The notes: generated from the sequence alone by a model not told the origin. 64,000 nt of DNA from Endotrypanum monterogeii (GCA_000333855.2 CM007341.1:82676-146675), one strand, 5' to 3'; numbered from the stretch's first letter, positions 1 through 10,863 are shown. Program-made: numbers and translations.

Positions 1-22
1 AAAATAATTACTATACGTATGC

Positions 23-71
<49 letters not shown>

Positions 72-604
72 AAGTTCGGGGAAAAGGGGAGAGGTATCCG
101 CGGTGCAGACGTGGACAACCCCTCTTTTCACACTCTTCCTCATGTTAGTGCACCCGGCCTTCGAGTCTCCCCCCCTCCATCTCCCTCTCACCTGAACCTC
201 CCCCAACTATGGAACATATCATACACACACACACACACACACACCGTACACCTTCCCCGCCACCACCGCCCACTACCTGTCTACACATCTTGGCACAGCG
301 GCAAGCACACGTTGGAACGAAGCTTCATTAAGCAGAAACAGACGGTGGGAGAAGCACGGCGTGCTCACATCCGTCAGGATTCTTGTTTCCCTTTCTCTAG
401 AAGGATCCTCTGTTCTCCCAAAACCTCTGTGCAATAACCATACCTCAGTCTGGGACAACGGCAAGTGTGAAGTTGACAAACAGAAGCTAGCCAGGCGTGT
501 CCAGTGCACTTAACCAGGGACGTGAGGTGACATCGACGACTACAACAACAGCGCCGGAAGTGAGCTTGCTGCGAGTCCACAGACGCGCAGCCTCGCGCAA
601 TATT
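1..604 (+). other. Intergenic/5'UTR region before the kinase
   Basis: No convincing gene. It opens with a TA tract running into a TG tract (25-72) and has a CA tract (222-244). A pyrimidine run ending in TCTCTAG places a likely spliced-leader acceptor AG at 399-400. No ATG occurs between that AG and 605, which supports the kinase start. Confidence 0.6.
387..400 (+). promoter_or_regulatory. Predicted trans-splice acceptor for the kinase gene
   Basis: A short polypyrimidine stretch ends directly in CTCTAG, giving the AG at 399-400. It would leave a 204-nt 5'UTR free of upstream ATGs. Inferred from the trypanosomatid Py-tract/AG rule; no transcript data were used. Confidence 0.45.
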
Positions 605-3600
605 ATGGCAGCCGTAGACACTGTCAAGGGCCGGTACTCGTCCTACAAGCTCCTGAATGAAGTCGGCCGCGGTGGCAGTGCGCTCGTCTATCGCGCACAA
701 GACGTTGTGACGCACAAGGATGTTGCCGTCAAACAACTCTTCAATAATCAACCGCAGGATGTGGAGGATTGGCTACGCGAGGTAGAGTCCCTGCACACCC
801 TCAAAACACATCGCTGCCCGCACGTGGTGGAATACCTGGACCACATGCAGCAGCACAATCGTCTTTTCATTGTAGAGGAGCTCACCGAGCACGGATCGTT
901 GCTGCGTCGCTTGAAGCAGAACGGCAGGTTGACGGAGGACGTTGCCTCCCAGTATATCTTCCAAGTGCTGACCGCCCTCTATCGCATGGCACCGTGGGGC
1001 GTTGTGCACGGAGACATTAAGGCCTCCAACGTTCTCCTATTCGACGGCGATATCGTAAAACTCACTGACTTCGCATTGCGCTCACGTGGCGAGGACGAAC
1101 GAGGGGACGCAGAGCCGCGCGCTACAGTGGCCCGCACGCCTTCCTCTGTTGCGTCGCCTACCGCTAGGGGTAGTCGTGCTGCGAGGAGCGCCACCGGCGA
1201 GGGTGCCGGCGCTACCCTTTGGCCGTTTCGGGGATCTGCCTACTGGGCAGCACCAGAGGTCCTCGACGGTGCCTCGAGAGCAACGGCAGCAAGTGATATA
1301 TGGTCGGTAGGATGCCTGGCGGTAGAGTTGCTGACAGGAAGCCCGCCCTACTTTGACCGCAGTGTTCATAATGCTATCCATCACCTCCTCAAGACCTACT
1401 ACGATGTGCTCGGCGAAAGCGAGACCGGTCGTGGCGATGATGACGGACCGCGGAAGAGGAAAAACAGTGCGCGAGAGGGGGACGCTGTACCCTCACAAAC
1501 AGCTGACGCAAGGCAGACGTCACCGGTGATGACGGCGCCAAGCACTCACGTACTAGGGAAAGAAGTGACCAAGACAAGTGCATTTGACCAGCATACAGCC
1601 TCTCCGCCACCATGTGAGACAACGCTGCTCCCACCTATTCCCGAGGGTCTGCACATCAGCGATGAGTGTATATCTTTTTTGCGCCTGTGCTTCCGTCCCC
1701 GTGCAGTCGACCGGCCGTCGGCTGGGGAGCTGCTTCATCACCCGTGGCTGCTCAACTGCGCAGTGCCGCAGCTTCTGCAGGCGGTGAGGGATGGGCGAGT
1801 GAACACGGTGACAATCGGTGAGGATAGCAGTGGAAGCGATCGCTTCGGGGTGATTGAGCAGTGGGTCGAGCGCAACTTGAAGTCTGAGTCAAAGGAGCAG
1901 TGTGAGTCGTGGCTGAACAGCGATGCGCTTCCGCTGCTCGTGCCAGTGCTGACACCACGAATTATGACTCCTAAGTACATTGGAAATGTGATGCGCTGCT
2001 TCTCTTGCTTCGCAGACGGCAACTCAGCCTTGGCGACACTTTTTTTGAACCGGCTGGGATCGACAGAGCTCTGGGGAGTCGATGAGCTAACCTCAGCCTG
2101 CGACTCGGACGACCTCGCAACGCTTTTCCGGCGGTGCTGCGCTGCGCAGGACGCGCAGGTATCCGTGTATACACCTACAGACCCGCGAGCACTGCACTTC
2201 GTCCTGGGTCTGGAGAAAGAAAAGGCGGTGGCCTGTGTGCGTGCGTTACACACGCGCCTCGTGTGTGAGCCGACGGCGACTACTGTAAGCTCGAGCCTGC
2301 CTGACGCTGTCACGGGTCGTGAGACCGCAGTAGAGCTGATCAGCCATCCTGCCTCTTCGCGCTGTGCAGCAGCGCCGTTGCACGGGGTGTCAGGTTATGC
2401 GCCAACCTCCCTTCAAGTGCAACACGAGCAACAGCGGCGTGCCCGCGAGCGGCTACTCCGCGACGGCGGCGCGGCGGTACTGTGCCATTACGTGGAGTCG
2501 CAGTGCAAGGTCGCTTTCCTGGGCAACACAATGCCCAACCTGGAGTGGGGTACAATAAATTTTCTGATTGATGTGCTCCTCTCGATTGAACCGCTAGTAG
2601 GGGGAAAGGCGCTGCTGTGGGGATTGGGTCCTGACGTAAACGGAGGCCGCAGTCCAGCATCTGCTACCGCGGGTACGGGGAGTACGGGTGCTCTCTCTCT
2701 TGTCAAATCGATGACGGCTGTGGCCACTCCGCGCGGAGGACGAGTAGGTAACGAGATGACGGATGCCTGGAACAGGTCGTCATCCGCAACAGGTGCTCCA
2801 TCCTTGTTATCAAAGGTCTCCATGAGCCCGCGGGACGCGATGCCGGCGACAGCAGCAGTGACAAGCGGTGGCAACGGCCCGTTGAGCTCCCCAGCGAGCA
2901 CCATCGTGGGACCCCAGACCGATAACGGGCTTTCACCGGAGTCAATGCAGTGGGTGACATCCATGTCATGGCTGCTTGCGTTGCAGGAAGCAGCACGGCA
3001 CCTGTGCGAGGCAGCGGTGTTTCTGCTTACCCGCTACATTCCCGTCGCCAGAGAAAACAAGGCCGAGTATCTCGAGAAGGCTGGCGTCGGCCTTGCTGCG
3101 ACGTTGCTCCTGGTGGCCTCGAGCGAGGCAGTCGGCAGCGAAGTGCGATGCGCAGCTGCCGAAAGCATTCCGCAGCTCCAGGCCACCTCGCTCCATGCAG
3201 CCCGGTACCTGCGCGACCCGATGCGTTCCATTCCTCTCCTGGCCCTCACACTGAAGCGGTCATACGGTGTGCCGACGCTGACGTCGTGCTTGCTCACGGT
3301 CATCACCACTTTGACTTCAGAAAAACAAATGCTGGCAGCCTGTACGAGCTGCGCGTGGGTCTGGGAGGCGGTGGTTTCGTTGCTGAGAAAGATAGAAGAA
3401 ACGGCTGATAACGCCGCCAGTAGAAATAATAGCTGCTCTGTCTCTCAAAGTGCAGTAAGCAACGACGCTCGTACATCTGTGGCGGCTGACACCACGACGA
3501 CGTCACCCGGTGCACTGCCAGACCCCGTAGTAGCCGAGTCTTCTAGCACAAGGGGCAGCAGCAACAGCAGCGGCAGCAGCAGCGGTGCCATGGCGACCTT

Positions 3601-3907
3601 CGCTGAGATCGTTCTTCTTCTCACGCATTGGTTCGCAGAGGTATCACCGACAGCGCTGCTGAGCAGCCCAGCAACTGCAGCAGCAGCAGTGGCATCGGGA
3701 GGAATACCTGCTCCTGACCATCTAGCAGTGCCGCCACCCCTCCCTGTGCTGCTGCACACACTTCACCGCGAACTCGTGGTGCTCTCACAGAACAATCGGG
3801 TATGCCACCACGACCTGGTGCCGGAGGTGACAAAGGCACTGCGATATTTGGCTCCTCTCGAAGCCGCCGCCATCGCTGCATCACCGTCAACCTTGACAGT
3901 GGCATGA
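605..3907 (+). CDS. STE-like serine/threonine protein kinase with long C-terminal region
   Basis: 1100 aa. The kinase domain is N-terminal: glycine loop GRGGSA (about 21-26), VAVK lysine at 43, a candidate C-helix glutamate in REVESL, catalytic loop HGDIKASN (about 135-142), then DFA instead of DFG (155-157), and an APE motif in WAAPEVL after an inserted activation segment. The best family match by motif is the STE11/CDC7-like group, which uses HGDIK-type loops. A low-complexity insert lies in the C-lobe, which resumes with the RP-x-A and HPWL motifs typical of the kinase end. The following roughly 680 residues are helical and Ser/Ala-rich, possibly armadillo-like, with no domain I can name. 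The frame is open upstream to 497, but that stretch has no ATG. Catalytic Lys, Asn and both Asp positions are present, so activity is plausible despite DFA. Kinase assignment is firm; subgroup is tentative. Confidence 0.88.
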   Translation: MAAVDTVKGRYSSYKLLNEVGRGGSALVYRAQDVVTHKDVAVKQLFNNQPQDVEDWLREVESLHTLKTHRCPHVVEYLDHMQQHNRLFIVEELTEHGSLLRRLKQNGRLTEDVASQYIFQVLTALYRMAPWGVVHGDIKASNVLLFDGDIVKLTDFALRSRGEDERGDAEPRATVARTPSSVASPTARGSRAARSATGEGAGATLWPFRGSAYWAAPEVLDGASRATAASDIWSVGCLAVELLTGSPPYFDRSVHNAIHHLLKTYYDVLGESETGRGDDDGPRKRKNSAREGDAVPSQTADARQTSPVMTAPSTHVLGKEVTKTSAFDQHTASPPPCETTLLPPIPEGLHISDECISFLRLCFRPRAVDRPSAGELLHHPWLLNCAVPQLLQAVRDGRVNTVTIGEDSSGSDRFGVIEQWVERNLKSESKEQCESWLNSDALPLLVPVLTPRIMTPKYIGNVMRCFSCFADGNSALATLFLNRLGSTELWGVDELTSACDSDDLATLFRRCCAAQDAQVSVYTPTDPRALHFVLGLEKEKAVACVRALHTRLVCEPTATTVSSSLPDAVTGRETAVELISHPASSRCAAAPLHGVSGYAPTSLQVQHEQQRRARERLLRDGGAAVLCHYVESQCKVAFLGNTMPNLEWGTINFLIDVLLSIEPLVGGKALLWGLGPDVNGGRSPASATAGTGSTGALSLVKSMTAVATPRGGRVGNEMTDAWNRSSSATGAPSLLSKVSMSPRDAMPATAAVTSGGNGPLSSPASTIVGPQTDNGLSPESMQWVTSMSWLLALQEAARHLCEAAVFLLTRYIPVARENKAEYLEKAGVGLAATLLLVASSEAVGSEVRCAAAESIPQLQATSLHAARYLRDPMRSIPLLALTLKRSYGVPTLTSCLLTVITTLTSEKQMLAACTSCAWVWEAVVSLLRKIEETADNAASRNNSCSVSQSAVSNDARTSVAADTTTTSPGALPDPVVAESSSTRGSSNSSGSSSGAMATFAEIVLLLTHWFAEVSPTALLSSPATAAAAVASGGIPAPDHLAVPPPLPVLLHTLHRELVVLSQNNRVCHHDLVPEVTKALRYLAPLEAAAIAASPSTLTVA

Positions 3908-4628
3908 TGTGTGAACGATGGGCAGTGGCACGCGCGTCCGCACGCCCCCATGCCTAAGCCACCCACTCACGCAGCTGTTATACTCATTTCTTATTGCAGG
4001 TTGTTTGTGGCACCGGCGCTTATCGCCTCCCCCCCCCCCCCACACACACACCAACACACAGTCACAGACACATGTGCTTTATTTTTCTCTTTTTTTTGGA
4101 GAGGGAGAAGATGACTTTGCCGCTGTGTAGAGTCTACAGAAGGCTAAAAAAAAAAAAGAGGTGCGCTTTGGCGTTGCTTCCTGAATCCCTCCCCTGGTGC
4201 CTTCGAAGCATCGCCTTCCATGCTTTCAGCCACGACCGCCTCTCGTCACTAAAGCATGCTTCCTCCTTCTCCATTACCAACACAAAGCGCCACGAACAAA
4301 CATAGCTAATCTACAACAATGGGGCGTGCCTATATTAGTGTGTGTGTGTCTGTGTGTGTGAAGTGAGAGGGAGAACCGCTATTAGGGTTACAAAAAATGG
4401 CTCTTGTGCGTGCGTATGCATGTGTGAGGTCCCAAGTGTCTGCGGCCCCTATTCCACACACATACACACACATACTAATATAGACACACCTACCGTGACA
4501 GCAGCAACGACATGTCACACTGATATGCAAATCTCCACACTCCTTCCCGTCTTGCCTTTCTCGCCATTCCCCACAGTTTATGTGTGCACGCACACACAGT
4601 GTTGTCGCTTCCTGTCTGCGACGTGATC
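3908..4628 (+). other. Intergenic region
   Basis: No gene seen. It holds C, A and T homopolymers (about 4030-4160), TG and CA tracts (4338-4360, 4456-4473) and a pyrimidine-rich run at 4545-4574 with candidate acceptor AGs at 4575-4576 and 4599-4600. An ATG at 4580 is out of frame with the downstream gene and would be a uORF only if the first AG is used. Confidence 0.5.
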
Positions 4629-6233
4629 ATGTACAAGGTGTTTCCTTCACTGATACCGCGAGCTGCAAAGCTTCGAACCCAGTGGTTAGAGCTGGGTAGT
4701 CTTAACGACCACTACACCAACTCTGCACCGCACAGGTCATCGACGCTGGTAACTGCAACGCCGTCCGCCACAAACGTTTACACGCTCGCTTTCGGGGAGC
4801 GCGAAGGGCTTGCCCCTGGAGAGCGACTAGAGGTGTATGGCAACACTGTGCGACTTGTGCGTACACTCGCCTACGGCTGCCCCCGAGGCCTCACCCCCGA
4901 GAGCGTCTTCACTGGAAGGCTAAAGGATACGGAGCTGGATTCCATCACAAAGCAGTTGGATGTCCTGCATCGGCAGCCGCACAACGTAAACACTACCGTG
5001 CGTGCGGCGCCGGACGGCAACGCCTCGAACGGATCCCACGTACATGCGACTAGAAAAGCGGAAGAGGAGTTACGCAATGACTCGGAGTGGACGTTGCGAG
5101 TACCGAGTGTCGCCAACAGTCGCGTGCTCCAGACCACGGTACCGGATAATGCAGCAGCGTGCTCTGAAAGGGCTCTAACAGCCCAGTTGCGAAACCTTCG
5201 TACCTGCGAAGAGGAAGTCGTCGTGGCGGAGTGGGTAGAGAAGTCAAAGGAGCATGGTGAGGCACCAGCCGCTGCATCAGCTGGCACGTTCACACGCACA
5301 GAACGACCAACGCCAGGTAGTGCAGCAAAGGGAGAGATGACGCACGGCAGCTTCCGTGTGGGTACTTCACCTGTATCGCTGCCTGGCGCAGGCGGAACGT
5401 TGCTCATGGAGAACGGCGTGTGCTTCCGTGACCCCGCTTCGTGTGGTCTCCGAACCCTTCGCTCAGCCCGCTTGGCATTCATCTCCAGCATCGAGCGCAC
5501 CGCCAACAGTCTCGCTTTGCGGCAACGTTCACAAGCCGGCGAAGAGGCGCGCGTCTTGGCCGTGCTCGACGCCACCGCGATCGACTTCACCTTCGCTCAG
5601 GCCGCCCTACAGTGCACTTTGGAGCTGGGGCTGCACACGGGTGCAGAGTGTCAAATATCTCACGTTCCCCTGACCGACGCAGCGGCTGCGCTGGTGGAAC
5701 CGCAAGCGGCGAGTTATATCCGTGTTGTCGCCTCCGGGCCGGGCCAGGCGTTACCTCGGCCCTTCGACTACCTACCTACCAACTCCATTGATGTTGGCGC
5801 CTACACGGCACACCTCCCTCTGCCTGTAGGACCCGCTATGGACAAAGTCCCACCAGAGGAAGGGAGCAGCAGTCGCCATGATAGGTCGCTTGCCTCAGGG
5901 CAAGGACGCAAGTTTCCCAGCAGGGATGCCAAAGCATATCGTCGCTCGATTGCCCTGCAACTCGCACACGCCCTTGCGACGCTTCGCCGTGGCGCCTGCA
6001 TGCTGGTCACCTTCGTGCCGACGTGCACCAGCATGGCGGCACTCCACGATCAAATGGACACGCAGCGCCGTGCGGAGGTGCTCATTGAACAGAGACTCAT
6101 GGTCGAAGCGAAGGCGTGTATCGCTGAAGCCATCTCCCGCACCGGGCGGTGGGGCCTCATCACCGACGAGGTGCTTCCCGCTGCGGACAGCGCCCAAGGC
6201 AGCTCCTTCTCTCTCGTCGTGATGCTTGAGTGA
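4629..6233 (+). CDS. Hypothetical protein, unrecognised
   Basis: 534 aa from the first in-frame ATG. I do not recognise the family. No signal peptide, transmembrane segment or common catalytic motif is evident. The N-terminal third (MYKVFPSLIPRA... onward) is moderately structured, the middle is charged and probably disordered (about 120-250), and the C-terminal half alternates hydrophobic and helical stretches, including an Ala/Leu-rich segment ending in a hydrophobic strand close to the terminus. Codon use and GC content match the neighbours, so it is a real coding region. The frame is open upstream to 4584 but only through non-ATG codons. Function unknown. Confidence 0.8.
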   Translation: MYKVFPSLIPRAAKLRTQWLELGSLNDHYTNSAPHRSSTLVTATPSATNVYTLAFGEREGLAPGERLEVYGNTVRLVRTLAYGCPRGLTPESVFTGRLKDTELDSITKQLDVLHRQPHNVNTTVRAAPDGNASNGSHVHATRKAEEELRNDSEWTLRVPSVANSRVLQTTVPDNAAACSERALTAQLRNLRTCEEEVVVAEWVEKSKEHGEAPAAASAGTFTRTERPTPGSAAKGEMTHGSFRVGTSPVSLPGAGGTLLMENGVCFRDPASCGLRTLRSARLAFISSIERTANSLALRQRSQAGEEARVLAVLDATAIDFTFAQAALQCTLELGLHTGAECQISHVPLTDAAAALVEPQAASYIRVVASGPGQALPRPFDYLPTNSIDVGAYTAHLPLPVGPAMDKVPPEEGSSSRHDRSLASGQGRKFPSRDAKAYRRSIALQLAHALATLRRGACMLVTFVPTCTSMAALHDQMDTQRRAEVLIEQRLMVEAKACIAEAISRTGRWGLITDEVLPAADSAQGSSFSLVVMLE

Positions 6234-6930
6234 AAGCCCACCCCATCCCTTTCTTGCTCCCCCTCGCGCTATGGATGAGCTAGGAGTGAGATTTTATTTG
6301 GGTATTGCTGGCACACACGCTTACTCGGTTATGTGCGCGCTCTACCCCTCCCCTCCCCCCCCCCCCACCACACACATACTCATACACGCACTTGTTTTGA
6401 GCACTACAGATACGCACGACAAGGCATGCAATGAGGTGGAAGGTGAAGAAAAAAAAGGGGGTGCACCCTGATCCACTGCAAACTATATATAAAGATGGGG
6501 GAACAGCAGATCATTTACACAAGTCACGGAACCGGAGTCAAAGTGTGGGAGAATACATGGAAAACCGCTGGCGTGAGGAATCACTACATGGCGTGAGATG
6601 CCTCGGGAAATTATTCACGCAGCCCTATCCTTCGCATAGAGGGAGGGAGGGAGGGGGGGCCTGTATCGCATGGCCATGCGCCAACGGTGGCCACGTTTGG
6701 TGTACACTATTTCCTTCATCTTCCTCCCCCCCCTTTTTTTTTTGCACATATTATTCCACTCCCCTCGAGACTTCATTTCCCCTTGTGTCTATCACGTCCA
6801 CTCACCATCGCTATACCTACACACAGACACGCACATACGCAGGTAGAGAAATAGTTGAAATACAAGGTGGGATATATAAATATATATATATATATATACA
6901 TACATATACATACGAAGACCCGCATTGGCA
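6234..6930 (+). other. Intergenic region with strong splice signal and TA tract
   Basis: No gene seen. A strong C/T-rich tract (about 6711-6744) is followed by the first AG at 6768-6769, the likely acceptor for the downstream gene. The inferred 5'UTR (6770-6930) lacks other ATGs and contains a TA-rich tract at 6871-6913. Confidence 0.55.
6711..6769 (+). promoter_or_regulatory. Predicted polypyrimidine tract and splice acceptor
   Basis: A long C then T homopolymer run is followed, after a short A-containing spacer, by the first downstream AG at 6768-6769. It predicts a 161-nt 5'UTR and supports the ATG at 6931. Confidence 0.5.
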
Positions 6931-9900
6931 ATGCTGAGCAACACTAAAGGATACCAACGCTTCTCCCGCACTCTGGGCTACCACAGCGATGACCTCTCTA
7001 AACTTGTGAAGGTATGTCGACACTGGCGTGACACAGGAAAATGCAAAGCGTTTAAAAAAGAGCAGGAGGTGCGCCGTGAAATTGGTGCCGCCAAGGAGGC
7101 GGAGCTGCTCAAGAAGGCGACTGCCCTCTATACAATGCAGATGGAGCTCATGGAGGGCATGGCCGATGCCGACAAAGTTGACGCGGAAGCTTCGGGTATG
7201 GCGCATGGCAGCTTCTCCGCCGACCCCGCAAAGCGGCAGGAGGTCATCGGTAAAATTGTCGAGGAACTGAAGCAGGAACCGGCCTACCTCAACTGGAGCC
7301 TCGACGCCGCAGTGGCAGAGCGACTCGTCGCACTTCAAGTGAAGCCGTGTTTGTACAGTCATCGTGCAGATCTAAACGGGGCACTGAAGCGCAGTCGTGG
7401 GGAACGGGAACAAGAGGTGACGCGGCTCCACGAAGAGGCACAGGGAGGCGATGAAGTGCCGAGAGGATCGTCCACACACAGCGCTGCGATGGCATCGTCG
7501 CCACCGACCGCCAATGCCGTCATGGTCGATGGAGGGAAATACACCAACAAAGACAACGACAGTGAGTGGGCTGCAGAGCGGCGCCGTATATTCGACACCT
7601 TGACCCCGCTTCAACGCTGCGTCGTCTGCCTGCTCTGGCAACGCACATTCCGAGTGGCGCAGGGGGTTATGATGGATGTGCGGTTGGCACTGGATAAGCG
7701 GGTGAGGATGCAGTACGAGACCACCGGCCGGGTGGGGCCGCCATCAATTTCAAACGGATGTGCGGCGGGGCTGTCTTTGCCGTATCCGTCGAACAGTGCC
7801 AGCAAAAACGACGCAGAGAACGCGGACACTGAAGACGCGTTGGAGACCTACCTAAGCTCTGCTGCCTTCGAAGAACTAGTGGATCAGGAAACAAAGCGAG
7901 TGGTTCCACACGTGGCCTTTCGGCCCGAGTTTGGACTAGTGGATCTGAGTGCTCTCCCGCAGCTTGTGGCACACATGAGCACCCACCCTACGTGCGGCGT
8001 GATACTGGCTCGCACGCTAACGTACTTCACTGGCAAGACGCTGCAACTCCCCGGTGCCCCTTCACCAGCAACAAAATCGAGGCTGTCCAGGCACAAGCGC
8101 GACGACGCGCCATCCCCGGCGAGCTTCCAACACCTTCTTTTCCCAGGCCGCAAGCACATCACGGAGAAGGAGCTGGACCTCAGCACTAGCGCCCGCGCTA
8201 ATGAAGTTATCGAGGCGATTGAGTGGGCGCTGGAGGTGTATCACCGCGATGCACACCAAAACACTCATACGGAAACGGTCGAAAAGTGTGACGAGAGAGA
8301 GATGGTGTGCAAAGAAGATCAATTGAACAACATACAGTCCACCTCGGCGGGATACGTCACAGCACTGTTCCGCAACCAGCGCGTCCGTCTGCACGGGCTC
8401 ACGCTAGCTCGGTGCCAAATAACTTCTGCAGATGGAATCGTGGAGTCTTTGCACAAGCGGCACATGGAAGAGTACCTGTACGCACTCGACCTTTCAGAAA
8501 ACCGACTGTGGTCGCTACGCTTCCTTCTTGTTCTGAGGGCCCACTATGCTCGCCGCCTACTGCGCCTGTCCCTCCGCAATAACCCCATCACACGTAAACC
8601 TGAGTATCAAGAGCAAGTGCGCACCTCACTGCCCCAGTTGACCTCCCTTGACGGCGAGCCGATCCGCCGTCCTCCGCTGCGGCTTCCAAAACCGTGGCCA
8701 ACCTCGTGTACGCGCTGGAGCGCCGAGGAGGGAACGCCAGAGTATCAGGAACAGGAAGCGGTTTTGGAGTGTGTCGCGCGCCTCCTGTATATCTGGGAGA
8801 CCCGCCGCATTCCCCACAGCGAAAAAGAGCTAGCTGCGTTCCGCGCCGCTGGCAATCCTGCTCCGGTGGAGGAGGATCTCAACGAGGACAACTTCGCCCA
8901 CCGCTACCTACACCCGGCGGCCGTCTTCAGTGTGACTATGTCGCCTGGCCTCAGTTTCTTCGACGCGGACACCATGCGGGACGCCCGCGGTGTGGAGATC
9001 GATGGAGCCTACGCTGGAATGCGCCTGGGCGCGGTGGACGTGCGCGACGCGCGTGTGTTCAACGTTGCGATGAAGAACAGCTCACGAAATCTGCTCTCTG
9101 GGCGACCAGCTCTACAGCGCTACGGGCGCGGTGCCGAGAATTGCTACGCTGCCTACCAGCTCACCCTCTACCCAGAGAGGATGAACGTCTCACATCACCT
9201 AACGGGCGCCGTCGTGTCGGTTGCATACTTGCCGAATGGTGGTGGCAGCAAGGCCTCAGCATCCGTGGCAGCAAGCACAGCAACGGCGGACAAACCTAAA
9301 AAAAAATGTTCAGTCGACTCAAGCGTCACCACCAGTGCCCGCTTTGGCGCCCTTACCCAGCGAAACCAAGCGTCGCATATGCATGTAGTGACGCTTCATG
9401 GCATCATGACATGGCAGCTGCCCAGTATGAAGGGCAACGAGTGTCTGCAGGCATCCTACACAAGGATTCTAGTATTTACTAAAAAAATACTGCCCTCTCA
9501 GAACCGTGAGTGGGAACGGCTTCGCAGCCCTCCCTATGTGCTCGTGAATGACCAAGTGTTTCTTTTCCCGACGCCGACTGCTGATGGGGTGGTTCGAGAC
9601 ACCGCGCTGTTCCTGCCGTCAATCCCCTCGGTCCTGGCGGGAAATACGGTGACGCGTCTTTCACGGCTGGTAGTAGAATTTGGGCTAGAGGCGTGCCGCG
9701 ATGGGGTGGCTCTCGTGCGGGACGTCATGGAGCGTTGTACAAGCCTCGCCTCCGAGTACGCTGCTCTGCAGGCGCTTGTGCTCGGTGTGCTAGGCACCTG
9801 CGGAGTGACTGATGATGCCGAAGCAGAAGCGGAGCTCGCATGTGCTCAAGCATCCGAGAAACAGCTGACGTCCGTCTTCGCGGACTACCTTCACCGTACA

Positions 9901-10245
9901 CCGCCACCTGCAACGGCGCAATCGCGGGAATATGTGATCTTCTCTGTACTTAATGGAGGTATCTCTCTTGGGGGTCCCACCACTGCGACCACGACAACGG
10001 CGACGGTGAAAGTGCTGACCGGACAGGCGACGCCACTGACGACGAAGCACCAGCGTCTCGAGGCGTCATCTGGGAAGACGTGCACATCTCCCGTCACCAC
10101 TGCTCCCCATCCTGCACAGATCAAAGCCTCGGGAGGGACAGTGGATGCTCTCGCGTGGGCATCGACCCTGCACGTGGTGACGTTGTCGCTTCTGCACCAC
10201 GTGACAGAAATCACCAATGCGTCTTACACGTTATCCCTCCATTGA
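6931..10245 (+). CDS. NXF/MEX67-like mRNA export factor (LRR + NTF2-like)
   Basis: 1104 aa. Leucine-rich repeats of the NXF type occur at about 515-577 (LDLSENRLWSL, LRLSLRNNPI, then a proline/LTSLDG cap). The segment at about 610-890 resembles the NTF2-like fold of NXF/MEX67, ending in a VLVNDQVFLF-like strand comparable to the family's I-x-ND-x-L-F. The N-terminus has C29 and C38 in a CCCH-like spacing, but the third Cys and the His are missing, so it looks like a degenerate zinc finger; trypanosome MEX67 carries an N-terminal CCCH finger. The protein is about twice the size of yeast or human family members. Inferred role: bulk mRNA export at the nuclear pore, or a paralogue with another cargo. 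The C-terminus has no UBA-like domain I can identify. The frame extends 5' to a TTG, but the first ATG is at 6931. Confidence 0.75.
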   Translation: MLSNTKGYQRFSRTLGYHSDDLSKLVKVCRHWRDTGKCKAFKKEQEVRREIGAAKEAELLKKATALYTMQMELMEGMADADKVDAEASGMAHGSFSADPAKRQEVIGKIVEELKQEPAYLNWSLDAAVAERLVALQVKPCLYSHRADLNGALKRSRGEREQEVTRLHEEAQGGDEVPRGSSTHSAAMASSPPTANAVMVDGGKYTNKDNDSEWAAERRRIFDTLTPLQRCVVCLLWQRTFRVAQGVMMDVRLALDKRVRMQYETTGRVGPPSISNGCAAGLSLPYPSNSASKNDAENADTEDALETYLSSAAFEELVDQETKRVVPHVAFRPEFGLVDLSALPQLVAHMSTHPTCGVILARTLTYFTGKTLQLPGAPSPATKSRLSRHKRDDAPSPASFQHLLFPGRKHITEKELDLSTSARANEVIEAIEWALEVYHRDAHQNTHTETVEKCDEREMVCKEDQLNNIQSTSAGYVTALFRNQRVRLHGLTLARCQITSADGIVESLHKRHMEEYLYALDLSENRLWSLRFLLVLRAHYARRLLRLSLRNNPITRKPEYQEQVRTSLPQLTSLDGEPIRRPPLRLPKPWPTSCTRWSAEEGTPEYQEQEAVLECVARLLYIWETRRIPHSEKELAAFRAAGNPAPVEEDLNEDNFAHRYLHPAAVFSVTMSPGLSFFDADTMRDARGVEIDGAYAGMRLGAVDVRDARVFNVAMKNSSRNLLSGRPALQRYGRGAENCYAAYQLTLYPERMNVSHHLTGAVVSVAYLPNGGGSKASASVAASTATADKPKKKCSVDSSVTTSARFGALTQRNQASHMHVVTLHGIMTWQLPSMKGNECLQASYTRILVFTKKILPSQNREWERLRSPPYVLVNDQVFLFPTPTADGVVRDTALFLPSIPSVLAGNTVTRLSRLVVEFGLEACRDGVALVRDVMERCTSLASEYAALQALVLGVLGTCGVTDDAEAEAELACAQASEKQLTSVFADYLHRTPPPATAQSREYVIFSVLNGGISLGGPTTATTTTATVKVLTGQATPLTTKHQRLEASSGKTCTSPVTTAPHPAQIKASGGTVDALAWASTLHVVTLSLLHHVTEITNASYTLSLH

Positions 10246-10830
10246 GTGTCATCATTCGTGTTGTTTCGTAGCGATGTCTTGACGTGAAAGCGCGGGGTGA
10301 TAGCGAGGAGCACATGACGGTATGGATAGCACAAGAGCCATAGCTCTGCACTGTCCTGGCTGTTGCCCCGGGCGTTACTGCTGTCGCCACACTCTTCATT
10401 GGAGCTCAAGTTGTGCTTTGTTGCCTTTCTCCTGAAGGCAACGTTCAGTAAGAACTACACTGACGCGCACCAACAACTGAACAAGTGTATGTGTCTGCGT
10501 GTGTGTCCTCTTTTCGTTTATATATATAAATATATAAATATATATATACATTCCAGCGGTTAAGGCAGAAGTCTGCCCCCCACACACCTACATACCTCTC
10601 AATATATGTTGAGCACGATAAAGCATAAGCACATTAACCAAAAGATATTAAAGGATATATATATATATATATATATATATAGGGACACAAAAAGAGCCCT
10701 GCAGTCGTACTCGACAGGCGTGTATAGCCCTTCTTTCTTCCACATGTACGCTATGAAGCTGCGGTTCACCCACTGCACCTCACGTCACACCTCTCTTGCT
10801 TCCCCATCCCCTCACAACCTTCCCCCCCCC

Positions 10831-10863
<33 letters not shown>

